DNA from: Saprospiraceae bacterium
GTDB taxonomy: Bacteria; Bacteroidota; Bacteroidia; Chitinophagales; Saprospiraceae
Reading direction: 5' to 3'
Length of the DNA stretch: 6,865 bases
NCBI GenBank assembly: GCA_020630045.1
Contig: JAHDCE010000226.1
Span: forward strand, 1 to 6,865
Shown here: positions 1 to 5,555 of the stretch, one piece after another
How the letters are laid out: each line of letters starts with the position of its first letter
Numbering within the stretch: position 1 is the first letter of the stretch
Notes under the pieces: model-generated
What the model saw: only the letters and a program-made list of their open reading frames with translations
Databases searched by the model: none
What the model was told of the DNA's origin: nothing
Program-made: the position numbers and the translations under genes

Positions 1-495
1 GCTGCCATGACCGCCGAAGAGCTGATCGGAGAATTGAATACTTGTTTTAGCGCATTCGATGAAATCGCCGGAAAATATGGATTGGAGAGGATCAAAACCA
101 TTGGCGACTCCTATATGTGTGTAGGCGGAATTCCTTCTATGGATAAAAAATTTCCGGTAGAGGTCGTCAAGGCCGGGTTGGAAATACAAATTTATATGAA
201 GAATCGGATGGATGAAAAGTCTGCTGCCGGGACTGACTATTGGAATACACGTGTCGGCGTACACTCGGGCCCGGTTATCGCGGGAGTGGTTGGTAGTAGG
301 AAGTTCGCTTTCGACATCTGGGGAGACACCGTCAATACGGCGAGTCGGATGGAAAGCCATGCAGAACCCGGAACCGTAAATGTTTCTGAAGCCACTTATC
401 ATTTAATCAAAGAAGATTTCGAATGTTATTACAGGGGAGAATTCGAAGTAAAAAACAAAGGCATCATGAGAATGTACGGAGTGAAAGGGGGCTAG
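1..495 (+). CDS. Class III adenylate cyclase, C-terminal catalytic part (5' partial)
   Basis: Makes cAMP from ATP; this is the C-terminal 164 residues of a nucleotide cyclase whose start and sensor region lie left of the window. The frame is open from base 1, and the ATG at base 7 lies inside the conserved fold, so it is not the true start. Numbering from base 1, the family landmarks are all present: IKTIGDSYM (31-39) carries the adenine-selecting Lys32; RVGVHSGPVIAGVVG (about 82-97) is the conserved strand-turn; FDIWGDTVNTASRMES (104-119) carries the second adenine-selecting Asp105 plus Asn112 and Arg116, which stabilise the transition state. The Lys/Asp pair predicts ATP rather than GTP as substrate. 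The first metal-binding Asp is outside the window. In this phylum such domains usually sit behind membrane, TPR or PAS-type sensor modules, but nothing of that is visible here. It ends in TAG, 3 bases from the stop of a convergent small ORF. Confidence 0.93.
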   Translation, partial: AAMTAEELIGELNTCFSAFDEIAGKYGLERIKTIGDSYMCVGGIPSMDKKFPVEVVKAGLEIQIYMKNRMDEKSAAGTDYWNTRVGVHSGPVIAGVVGSRKFAFDIWGDTVNTASRMESHAEPGTVNVSEATYHLIKEDFECYYRGEFEVKNKGIMRMYGVKGG

Positions 496-497
496 GA

Positions 498-644
498 TTA
501 TCCGGCGAATAGGAACCTGCATCTTCTCAAGGCATTGTTCGATTTTTTGTTTTTGGATGAGTTGTCTTTGTTTTTTGCATTGAAGTCATTCAATAATTCC
601 TTCCTTTTGGTAATTTTCGACTTCTTAGATTTGGCACGTAACAT
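498..644 (-). CDS. Possible small Lys/Asn-rich basic protein, 48 residues
   Basis: An ATG-to-TAA frame on the minus strand encodes 48 residues. It has about 11 Lys, 5 Arg and 7 Asn against 3 acidic residues, so it would be strongly basic. The N-terminus begins MLRAKSKKSKITKRKELL and the C-terminus ends in RRCRFLFAG. There is no signal peptide, membrane span or recognised domain. It is convergent with the cyclase gene, their stops 2 bases apart, which is how a real gene would often sit. There is no clear ribosome site; a weak -7-like GATATTTG lies upstream with no good -33 box. Composition alone would fit a nucleic-acid- or ribosome-binding peptide, but a chance frame in A-rich sequence is quite possible. 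I do not recognise it and assign no function. Another short, basic ORF starting MKRNT lies at 5332-5484. Confidence 0.4.
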   Translation of the reverse strand: MLRAKSKKSKITKRKELLNDFNAKNKDNSSKNKKSNNALRRCRFLFAG

Positions 645-716
645 AATAATGAGATTTGTTGGTTGCAATTAATAATACAAATATCGGCCACCCATCCGCT
701 TAGATTTTTCTTTTTA

Positions 717-797
717 GGTGAAGTGCCGTTTTCCGTCGGTAGAATATGGAGAGTAGGGCTTCCTTTCGGTGAAATGACGTTTTTTGAGGGTGAATGA
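717..797. repeat. Imperfect direct repeats GGTGAA(G/A)TG(C/A)CGTTTT upstream of galM
   Basis: GGTGAAGTGCCGTTTT at 717-732 recurs as GGTGAAATGACGTTTT at 768-783 (14 of 16 bases identical), and a shorter GGTGAATGA lies at 789-797. The starts are 51 and 21 bases apart, close to five and two helical turns, so all three would face the same side of the DNA. They lie about 20 to 100 bases upstream of the predicted galM -33 box, so they could be binding sites for an activator or repressor. No known operator is recognised. The rest of the 496-867 gap holds only the candidate small ORF, AT-rich sequence and the promoter. Confidence 0.35.
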
Positions 798-814
798 AGG
801 GGAAAGAAGATTTC

Positions 815-842
815 TTGATATTATCTTAACTTTTTATCTTTA
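815..842 (+). promoter_or_regulatory. Predicted Bacteroidota-type promoter of galM
   Basis: TTG at 815-817, a 17-base spacer and TATCTTTA at 835-842 match the -33/-7 consensus TTG...TAnnTTTG at all but the last base. Transcription would begin near 849, leaving a leader of only about 19 bases before the TTG start of galM. Confidence 0.5.
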
Positions 843-867
843 TGTCGAATAGACACAAACAGTTGAA

Positions 868-1848
868 TTGAAAAACTTCGTACTAAATAACGAAACCCTT
901 AGGGTTGAGGTGAGCGCTATTGGAGCCTCCCTCACTTCCATTTACTTGCTTGATAAACATGGGGAGGAAATCAATGTCCTATTGACCAAACCTGAAAATG
1001 AAGAATGTTGTCCCTATTTGGGCACGACTATCGGTAGATACGCCGGAAGGATTTCATTTGGCAAATTCGAATTGGAAGGAGAAATCCATCAATTGGATAA
1101 GAACTGGAGGCAGCATCATTTGCACGGCGGAAAAAGGGGATTGCACCAAGTAGAATGGAAAGTATTAGAGCAGAGGGACCAGCAAATCACATTCGGCTAT
1201 TTTTCACATCACAAACAAAACGGATATCCCGGTAATGTATCGTTTCGTGTCACCTATTTGTTAGAGGAAGATGGATTGAGTATTATCTACAAAGCGACTC
1301 CCGATCGACCCACTCATATCAACATGACCAATCACTCCTATTTCAATTTGAATGGAACCGGTGATATTTTAGAACACGAACTGAGGATTCCGGCGACACA
1401 TGTGCTTGAATTGGGTAATGATTTACTTCCTACCGGAAATAAAATTGAAGTCCGGGATTCAGTTTTTGACTTTTCAAGCCCGAAAAACGTCGGTGAAAAC
1501 ATCTCGGATTCTCAGCTGGATATGACGGATGGATTCGATCATACATATATATTAAAAGAGAACAATTCTGATGAGTTGATATTCGCAGCGGAATTGTTTG
1601 CCAAAACTTCCGGTATCTCCTTGGAAATTTGGACAACGGAACCCGGACTACAACTATACACCGGCAATCATTTAAACGGTGGCTTGGATCGCCCCGAGGA
1701 TTGCAAAATATTCAAGTACGCAGCCCTTTGTTTGGAAACTCAACATTTTCCGGATTCTCCGAATCGACCGGACTTTCCTTCTACTGTTTACAGCTATTCT
1801 TCTCCTTTTAGGAGCAAAACAACATTTGTTTTTAATATGGTTGATTGA
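868..1848 (+). CDS. galM: Aldose 1-epimerase (mutarotase)
   Basis: Interconverts the alpha and beta anomers of aldoses such as galactose and glucose, feeding the Leloir pathway; 326 residues, close to the family's usual 330-350. Pocket residues are all visible: GRYAGR (56-61) with Arg57; HLHGG (84-88) with His86; NHSYFNL (155-161) with the catalytic acid His156; DGFDHTY (221-227) with Asp224; and LETQHFPDSPN (289-299) with the catalytic base Glu290. There is no signal peptide, so it acts in the cytoplasm. The start is TTG: an in-frame TAG at 850-852 excludes upstream starts, the next in-frame Met is about residue 153, and the N-terminal strand aligns with the family from here, so TTG is effectively forced. 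It appears to be a single-gene unit with its own promoter; no other galactose gene is in the window. A 10-bp inverted repeat follows its stop. Confidence 0.95.
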   Translation: MKNFVLNNETLRVEVSAIGASLTSIYLLDKHGEEINVLLTKPENEECCPYLGTTIGRYAGRISFGKFELEGEIHQLDKNWRQHHLHGGKRGLHQVEWKVLEQRDQQITFGYFSHHKQNGYPGNVSFRVTYLLEEDGLSIIYKATPDRPTHINMTNHSYFNLNGTGDILEHELRIPATHVLELGNDLLPTGNKIEVRDSVFDFSSPKNVGENISDSQLDMTDGFDHTYILKENNSDELIFAAELFAKTSGISLEIWTTEPGLQLYTGNHLNGGLDRPEDCKIFKYAALCLETQHFPDSPNRPDFPSTVYSYSSPFRSKTTFVFNMVD

Positions 1849-1849
1849 A

Positions 1850-1896
1850 TTTTGTTTAATGAATTAGTATAAAATCGTAAATTTAGTTAAACAAAA
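1850..1896. repeat. 10-bp inverted repeat between galM and the fasciclin gene
   Basis: TTTTGTTTAA at 1850-1859 is the exact reverse complement of TTAAACAAAA at 1887-1896, with 27 bases between. It begins 2 bases after the galM stop and lies 48 bases upstream of the fasciclin ATG. It could be a galM 3' hairpin or an operator for the next gene; the arms are AT-rich, so chance is not excluded. No T-tract terminator follows directly. Confidence 0.4.
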
Positions 1897-1943
1897 AATC
1901 TGCTTTTTAGTTAGGTGTTTTTTTGAAATTAAAACACTTAATC

Positions 1944-2906
1944 ATGATTAAATCAGCTAGCTGGTTGAAACTTCTTTCTCTACTTTTGGTACTTTCTGTA
2001 TTTGTAGCCTGTGACGACGACGACGATGATGGAATGGAAGGCCCGATGACCATTACCGCCACTGCTCAGGCGGATCGCGATTTATCCATCTTGGTTCAAG
2101 CCTTGGTAAAAGCCGATTTGGCGACTACGCTTGAAGGAGATGGCCCCTTTACCGTTTTCGCTCCAAGTGATGCCGCATTCACCGCATTTTTGTCCGCGAA
2201 TGGATTCGCATCTTTGGATGATGTTCCGAATGATGTTTTGACGAATGTATTGTTGAACCACGTTGTTTCAGGAACGGCAAGATCTACAGATCTATCTTCC
2301 GGTTACATTACAACTTTGGCGACAGCCGCCGCAGCTCCATCCCAAAATGTAATGGCATATGTCAGTACTGATGGTGGAGTGACCATTAATGGCGCTTCTT
2401 CCGTAACGACTGCTGATATTGAAGCTTCAAATGGTGTCATCCACAAAGTGGATGCAGTTATCGGATTGGCTTCAGTGACTACTTTGGCAGCTTCGAATCC
2501 TGACTTTTCAAACCTTGTCGCTGCTTTGACTCGATCTGATTTGAGCGCTAACTACGCAACAGTATTGGATGATGCTACTGCTACTTACACCGTATTCGCT
2601 CCGAATGATGCCGCTTTCGGTGCTGTTTTGGATGAATTGGGATTAACTGCGTTAGGTGATATTCCTGCTGCAACCCTAGAAGCCGTATTGCTATACCATG
2701 TTGTTGGTGGAGCGAATGTAAGAGCAGCTGATGTAACTGACGGATTGGTGGTGACTCCATTGAATGGAGTGACTTTCACAATGAATACCGCTGGCGGTGT
2801 AACGATTACTGATTCTGCCGGACGAGTGACCAACGTTGTTGCAACTGATGTACAAGGAAACAATGGAGTAATCCACGTGATTGACCGCGTACTCTTGCCA
2901 CTATAA
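1944..2906 (+). CDS. Fasciclin (FAS1) two-domain lipoprotein, probably surface-exposed
   Basis: A 320-residue lipoprotein, probably an adhesion or matrix-binding protein at the outer membrane. The N-terminus (MIKSASWLKLLSLLLVLSV...) is a lipoprotein signal ending in FVAC, with lipidated Cys23. Six Asp follow at once, resembling the acidic export signal that sends Bacteroidota lipoproteins to the cell surface. Two FAS1 domains follow, about residues 40-174 and 180-320. Each has the H1 motif (FTVFAPSDAAF 69-79; YTVFAPNDAAF 215-225), a central LLNHVV or LLYHVV, and the H2 motif (NGVIHKVDAVIG 163-174; NGVIHVIDRVLLP 307-319). A TTG at 1923 could add seven residues, but the ATG gives a normal signal peptide and is preferred. 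FAS1 domains mediate cell adhesion in many organisms; the ligand here is unknown. A strong terminator lies about 30 bases after the stop. Confidence 0.93.
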   Translation: MIKSASWLKLLSLLLVLSVFVACDDDDDDGMEGPMTITATAQADRDLSILVQALVKADLATTLEGDGPFTVFAPSDAAFTAFLSANGFASLDDVPNDVLTNVLLNHVVSGTARSTDLSSGYITTLATAAAAPSQNVMAYVSTDGGVTINGASSVTTADIEASNGVIHKVDAVIGLASVTTLAASNPDFSNLVAALTRSDLSANYATVLDDATATYTVFAPNDAAFGAVLDELGLTALGDIPAATLEAVLLYHVVGGANVRAADVTDGLVVTPLNGVTFTMNTAGGVTITDSAGRVTNVVATDVQGNNGVIHVIDRVLLPL

Positions 2907-2937
2907 TCGAGCTTTTGGTTTTAGAATAGTTATAATT

Positions 2938-2981
2938 AAAAAAGAACCCTGCAAACATTCGTTTGCAGGGTTACTTTTTTT
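2938..2981. terminator. Bidirectional rho-independent terminator
   Basis: A perfect 12-bp stem (AACCCTGCAAAC 2945-2956 with GTTTGCAGGGTT 2961-2972) closes a 4-base loop. Six A's precede it and seven T's follow it, so it works in both directions. It lies between the convergent fasciclin gene (+) and DUF1232 gene (-) and would end both transcripts. Confidence 0.93.
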
Positions 2982-3019
2982 AATCTTGATAGATCGATGA
3001 ATTTGACATTTGAAATCCA

Positions 3020-3232
3020 TTATTTATTGTCATCCAAAATTTTAGGATTCGGATTCTCGGGCTTTTCAAACAAGGTTTTCAAAGACCAAATAAGTATTGC
3101 TGTCGCACCGGCTTCATCCAAATTTCCGAAGAATGGCATATTGTCCGGAATAAATTCCACAATTCCCACAGTCGGATTGAGAATATAAACTATGGAAACG
3201 GCGACACCCAAAAAAGCACCTACTTTTTTCAT
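3020..3232 (-). CDS. DUF1232 (YkvA-like) small membrane protein
   Basis: A 70-residue protein consisting almost wholly of a DUF1232-type domain. The recognisable core is YILNPTVGIVEFIPDNMPFFGNLDEAG (16-42), matching the family's pattern of a hydrophobic helix, a 'sP.D.iPd..P.lG..DD' loop and a second helix. Here the first Asp of that loop region is replaced (PTVGIVEFIPD rather than P.DliPD) and the usual DD is LDE. Hydrophobic stretches at about 5-25 and 41-55 suggest one or two membrane segments, ending in a charged, Pro-rich tail. The molecular role of DUF1232 is unknown. The ATG at 3232 is the natural start. It is transcribed alone: a promoter candidate lies about 90 bases upstream and the shared terminator lies about 40 bases downstream. 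Confidence 0.82.
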   Translation of the reverse strand: MKKVGAFLGVAVSIVYILNPTVGIVEFIPDNMPFFGNLDEAGATAILIWSLKTLFEKPENPNPKILDDNK

Positions 3233-3318
3233 ATTTCAATTGATGATTTGTTCTATTCAGTTAGACGCATCGGATGACATAAGGGTTCATTTCCTTGGAA
3301 TCCTTCGACGAACGTAGT

Positions 3319-3348
3319 AAAAAATATGATGAGCGTACCGACATCAAA
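3319..3348 (-). promoter_or_regulatory. Predicted promoter of the DUF1232 gene
   Basis: Read on the minus strand: TTTG (3348-3345), an 18-base spacer, then TATTTTTT (3326-3319), matching TAnnTTTG except at the last base. It leaves a leader of about 80 bases before the ATG at 3232 and lies just downstream of the carboxylase stop, so the small gene need not depend on read-through. Confidence 0.45.
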
Positions 3349-3361
3349 CCAATCAAACCCA

Positions 3362-5002
3362 TTAGGTTTGTATCACACCGGGGTTGAATTTGGCGACCGG
3401 AGCGTTATTCGCCGCTTCGATTCCCATCGAAATCACCTTGCGCGTATCTAATGGATCAATGATACCATCCACCCACAATCTAGCTGCCGCATAATAGGGC
3501 GAAGTTTGCTTATCGTATCTGGATTTGATTTTTTCAAACAATGCTTTGGACTCTTCCTCATTGGGCTCTTTTCCTTGAGCCTTTAATGCAGATGTTTGGA
3601 TTTGCATCAACACCTTGGCGGCTTGGCTTCCTCCCATGACCGCCACTTTGGCCGTAGGCCAAGCATAAATCAACCTAGGATCATAAGCTTTGCCGCACAT
3701 CGCATAATTTCCGGCTCCATAAGAGTTACCCATGATGATGCTGAATTTCGGAACCGTTGAGTTGGAAACCGCATTGACCATTTTCGCACCGTCTTTGATG
3801 ATGCCGCCATGTTCCGAGCGCTTGCCGACCATAAATCCGGTGACATCATGCAAAAACACCAAAGGAATTTTTTTCTGATTGCAATTCATGATGAATCTGG
3901 CCGCCTTGTCGGCGGAATCGGAATAGATCACACCTCCGAATTGCATTTCGCCCTTAGCGGATTTTACGACTCGTCGGTTATTGGCGACAATACCGACCGA
4001 CCAACCATCGATGCGAGCATATCCGCAGATGATGGTTTTTCCATATCCTTTTTTGTATTCGGTAATTTTGGAATCATCCACCAAGCGTTTGATGATTTCT
4101 AATGAATCATAAGGTTTGGCCGGGTTTTCAGGGAAGATACTATATATCTCTTCAGGATCCAATTTGGGTTTCTTGGGCGCTACTCGATCGAAACCCGCAT
4201 TTTCAAATGTTCCCATTTGTCCTACTAGGGTTTTTATCGTATCCAGACAAGTTTTGTCATCCGGCATTTTGTAATCGGTCACACCCGATATTTCGGATTG
4301 AGTCGTCGCTCCTCCTAGGGTTTCTTTATCGACATTTTCGCCGATAGCCGCTTTTACTAGGTAAGGGCCCGCTAGGAATATCGACCCGGTACCCTCTACG
4401 ATAAGCGCTTCGTCGGACATGATCGGGAGATATGCTCCACCGGCCACACAGCTTCCCATAATGGCAGCGATTTGCGGAATGCCCATACTGGACATGACCG
4501 CATTGTTGCGGAAAATTCTTCCGAAATGCTCCTTGTCCGGAAATATCTCATCCTGCATCGGTAAGAATACCCCCGCACTATCTACCAAGTAAATAATGGG
4601 AAGGCGGTTTTCCATGCTGATTTCTTGAGCCCTCAAATTGACCTTTCCGGTAATGGGAAACCAAGCTCCGGCTTTAACAGTGGCGTCGTTGGCGACAATC
4701 ATACATTGCCTACCATTTACATAACCTATACCGGTGACCACTCCCGCACTAGGACAGCCGCCATATTCCTCATACATTCCATCTCCGGCCAGCGCACCGA
4801 CTTCCAAAAACTCAGACCCTTCGTCAGTCAGGTATTCGATTCGTTCTCGTGCCGTCATTTTGCCTTTGGCGTGCTGCTTTTCAATTTTCTTTTTACCTCC
4901 TCCGAGATGAATCTTTTCGAGCCTCCTTTTTAACATGGAGACTCCAAGTTTCATCGCGTCTTCGTTCATACTCTTGGCTAGGTCGATTTTTCCAGTTTTC
5001 AT
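3362..5002 (-). CDS. Acyl-CoA carboxylase, carboxyltransferase (beta) subunit, methylcrotonyl-CoA type
   Basis: Transfers the carboxyl group from carboxybiotin to an acyl-CoA; 546 residues from the chosen start, normal for the family. It has the two-lobed crotonase-like fold. N-lobe: GGGKKKIEKQHAKGKMTARERI (from residue 34), CPSAGVVTGIGYV (83-95), and GSCVAGGAY (183-191), the oxyanion-hole glycines. C-lobe: FLHDVTGFMVG (383-393), GNSYGAGNYAMCG (425-437) and WPTAKVAVMGGSQAA (448-462). NDATVKAGAWFPIT and the FPDKEHFGRIF region look like methylcrotonyl-CoA carboxylase (leucine breakdown); propionyl- or geranyl-CoA carboxylase is a less likely substrate class. The partner biotin-carboxylase subunit is not in the window. 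The frame is open to 5092 (GTG), with ATGs at 5050, 5020 and 5002. I chose 5002 because it fits the family's N-terminus; 5020 is the main rival, with AAGGGA just upstream. A predicted promoter lies inside the longest version. Confidence 0.93.
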   Translation of the reverse strand: MKTGKIDLAKSMNEDAMKLGVSMLKRRLEKIHLGGGKKKIEKQHAKGKMTARERIEYLTDEGSEFLEVGALAGDGMYEEYGGCPSAGVVTGIGYVNGRQCMIVANDATVKAGAWFPITGKVNLRAQEISMENRLPIIYLVDSAGVFLPMQDEIFPDKEHFGRIFRNNAVMSSMGIPQIAAIMGSCVAGGAYLPIMSDEALIVEGTGSIFLAGPYLVKAAIGENVDKETLGGATTQSEISGVTDYKMPDDKTCLDTIKTLVGQMGTFENAGFDRVAPKKPKLDPEEIYSIFPENPAKPYDSLEIIKRLVDDSKITEYKKGYGKTIICGYARIDGWSVGIVANNRRVVKSAKGEMQFGGVIYSDSADKAARFIMNCNQKKIPLVFLHDVTGFMVGKRSEHGGIIKDGAKMVNAVSNSTVPKFSIIMGNSYGAGNYAMCGKAYDPRLIYAWPTAKVAVMGGSQAAKVLMQIQTSALKAQGKEPNEEESKALFEKIKSRYDKQTSPYYAAARLWVDGIIDPLDTRKVISMGIEAANNAPVAKFNPGVIQT

Positions 5003-5065
5003 AGTGTAAATGACTTTCATTATTCCCTTACGGGAAATGAAATTTTTCATCACCGCAAGGAATCG

Positions 5066-5094
5066 CGAAAATACAGGAAATCCCGGTAACACAA
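5066..5094 (-). promoter_or_regulatory. Predicted promoter of the acyl-CoA carboxylase gene
   Basis: On the minus strand: TTG (5094-5092), an 18-base spacer, then TATTTTCG (5073-5066), matching TAnnTTTG at all but one base. Transcription would start near 5059. That rules out the GTG at 5092 as start codon and leaves the ATGs at 5050, 5020 and 5002. Confidence 0.5.
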
Positions 5095-5162
5095 GGAGGA
5101 GAGAGGTATAATTCTCACTTTGATCAATCTCTAGGAAACGTTAAATTCCAAGATCTGTCCTT

Positions 5163-5210
5163 GCACTACACAATAGAAATCGGGATATTTACTTTTATTA
5201 ATTGTAGTGC
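5163..5210. repeat. 8-bp inverted repeat in the divergent intergenic region
   Basis: GCACTACA at 5163-5170 is the exact reverse complement of TGTAGTGC at 5203-5210, separated by 32 bases; two G-T pairs could extend it outward. It lies in the 329 bases between the divergent carboxylase start and the small basic ORF, so it could be an operator pair serving either promoter. The evidence is only the symmetry and position. Confidence 0.3.
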
Positions 5211-5281
5211 GGATTATTTCATAAATTCAAAATAATTTGCCTATCATTGACATATGATTCGAACTTATTTGTTCTAATCTG

Positions 5282-5311
5282 TTGTAAACCAACCACATTA
5301 ACCATTTTTTG
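5282..5311 (+). promoter_or_regulatory. Weak candidate promoter of the small basic protein gene
   Basis: TTG at 5282-5284, a 19-base spacer and ATTTTTTG at 5304-5311 keep the spacing and the TTTG half of the -7 box, but the leading TA is absent. Transcription would start near 5318, a few bases before the ATG at 5332. Confidence 0.28.
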
Positions 5312-5331
5312 AATTGTAAAACCTTATTCTT

Positions 5332-5484
5332 ATGAAGCGTAACACGGCAAACAAGTCTAAGACCAAGTTCACCTCTATCTCATTTTTAAAGGGGATAAAG
5401 TCAAAGATTCGCAAAAACGCTAAAACTACAAATCGGTCCGGCGGTTACTCAACACCCAATAAACAGGGGAATAACCGAGGATGA
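5332..5484 (+). CDS. Small, highly basic protein of 50 residues, unknown function
   Basis: An ATG-to-TGA frame encodes 50 residues with 10 Lys and 4 Arg and no Asp or Glu at all, so it would be extremely basic. It begins MKRNTANKSKTKFTSISFLKG, has a short hydrophobic patch (FTSISFLKGI, 13-22), then a Lys-rich middle and a Gly/Asn-rich tail (NKQGNNRG). There is no signal peptide or known domain; it does not match ribosomal protein THX or another small ribosomal protein I can recall. Its reality is supported by context: a dedicated rho-independent terminator starts 28 bases after the stop, and a candidate promoter lies just upstream. Composition suggests binding to nucleic acid or ribosomes, which is inference. 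Alternatively the unit is a small RNA and the frame is incidental. Confidence 0.6.
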   Translation: MKRNTANKSKTKFTSISFLKGIKSKIRKNAKTTNRSGGYSTPNKQGNNRG

Positions 5485-5511
5485 TTTTTTAAAATAAAAC
5501 AATTCGGAATT

Positions 5512-5540
5512 CGGTCGGGGCAAAAATCCCGACCGTTTTT
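5512..5540 (+). terminator. Rho-independent terminator after the small basic protein gene
   Basis: A perfect 8-bp stem, CGGTCGGG (5512-5519) with CCCGACCG (5528-5535), closes an 8-base loop and is followed by TTTTTATTTT. It ends plus-strand transcription from the small gene at 5332. It lacks a clean T-tract on the minus strand, though its hairpin lies 16 bases beyond the rfaE1 stop and may also protect that transcript's end. Confidence 0.9.
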
Positions 5541-5555
5541 ATTTTGTGCCTAACC

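Noticed and set aside
1851..1885. Promoter for the fasciclin gene (TTTG 1851-1854, TAAATTTA 1878-1885)
   Set aside because: The boxes are individually fair but 23 bases apart, longer than usual, so not annotated.
1923..1943. TTG start adding seven residues to the fasciclin lipoprotein
   Set aside because: The ATG at 1944 gives a normal lipoprotein signal peptide and needs no rare start codon.
3343..3370. Terminator hairpin after the carboxylase stop (CAAACC/GGTTTG)
   Set aside because: The stem is only 6 bp, spans the stop codon and has no T-tract on the minus strand; the ATCAAACC direct repeats there better explain the -33-like TTTG.
3809..4933. Plus-strand open frames of 81-102 codons inside the carboxylase gene
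   Set aside because: They are antisense shadows of a clearly conserved protein and show no family features.
5003..5092. 30-residue N-terminal extension of the carboxylase from GTG at 5092
   Set aside because: It is not family-like and overlaps the predicted promoter at 5066-5094.
5256..5277. LexA-like operator (CGAAC...GTTC) upstream of the small basic gene
   Set aside because: The half-site gap is 6 rather than 4 bases and only one half fits well.
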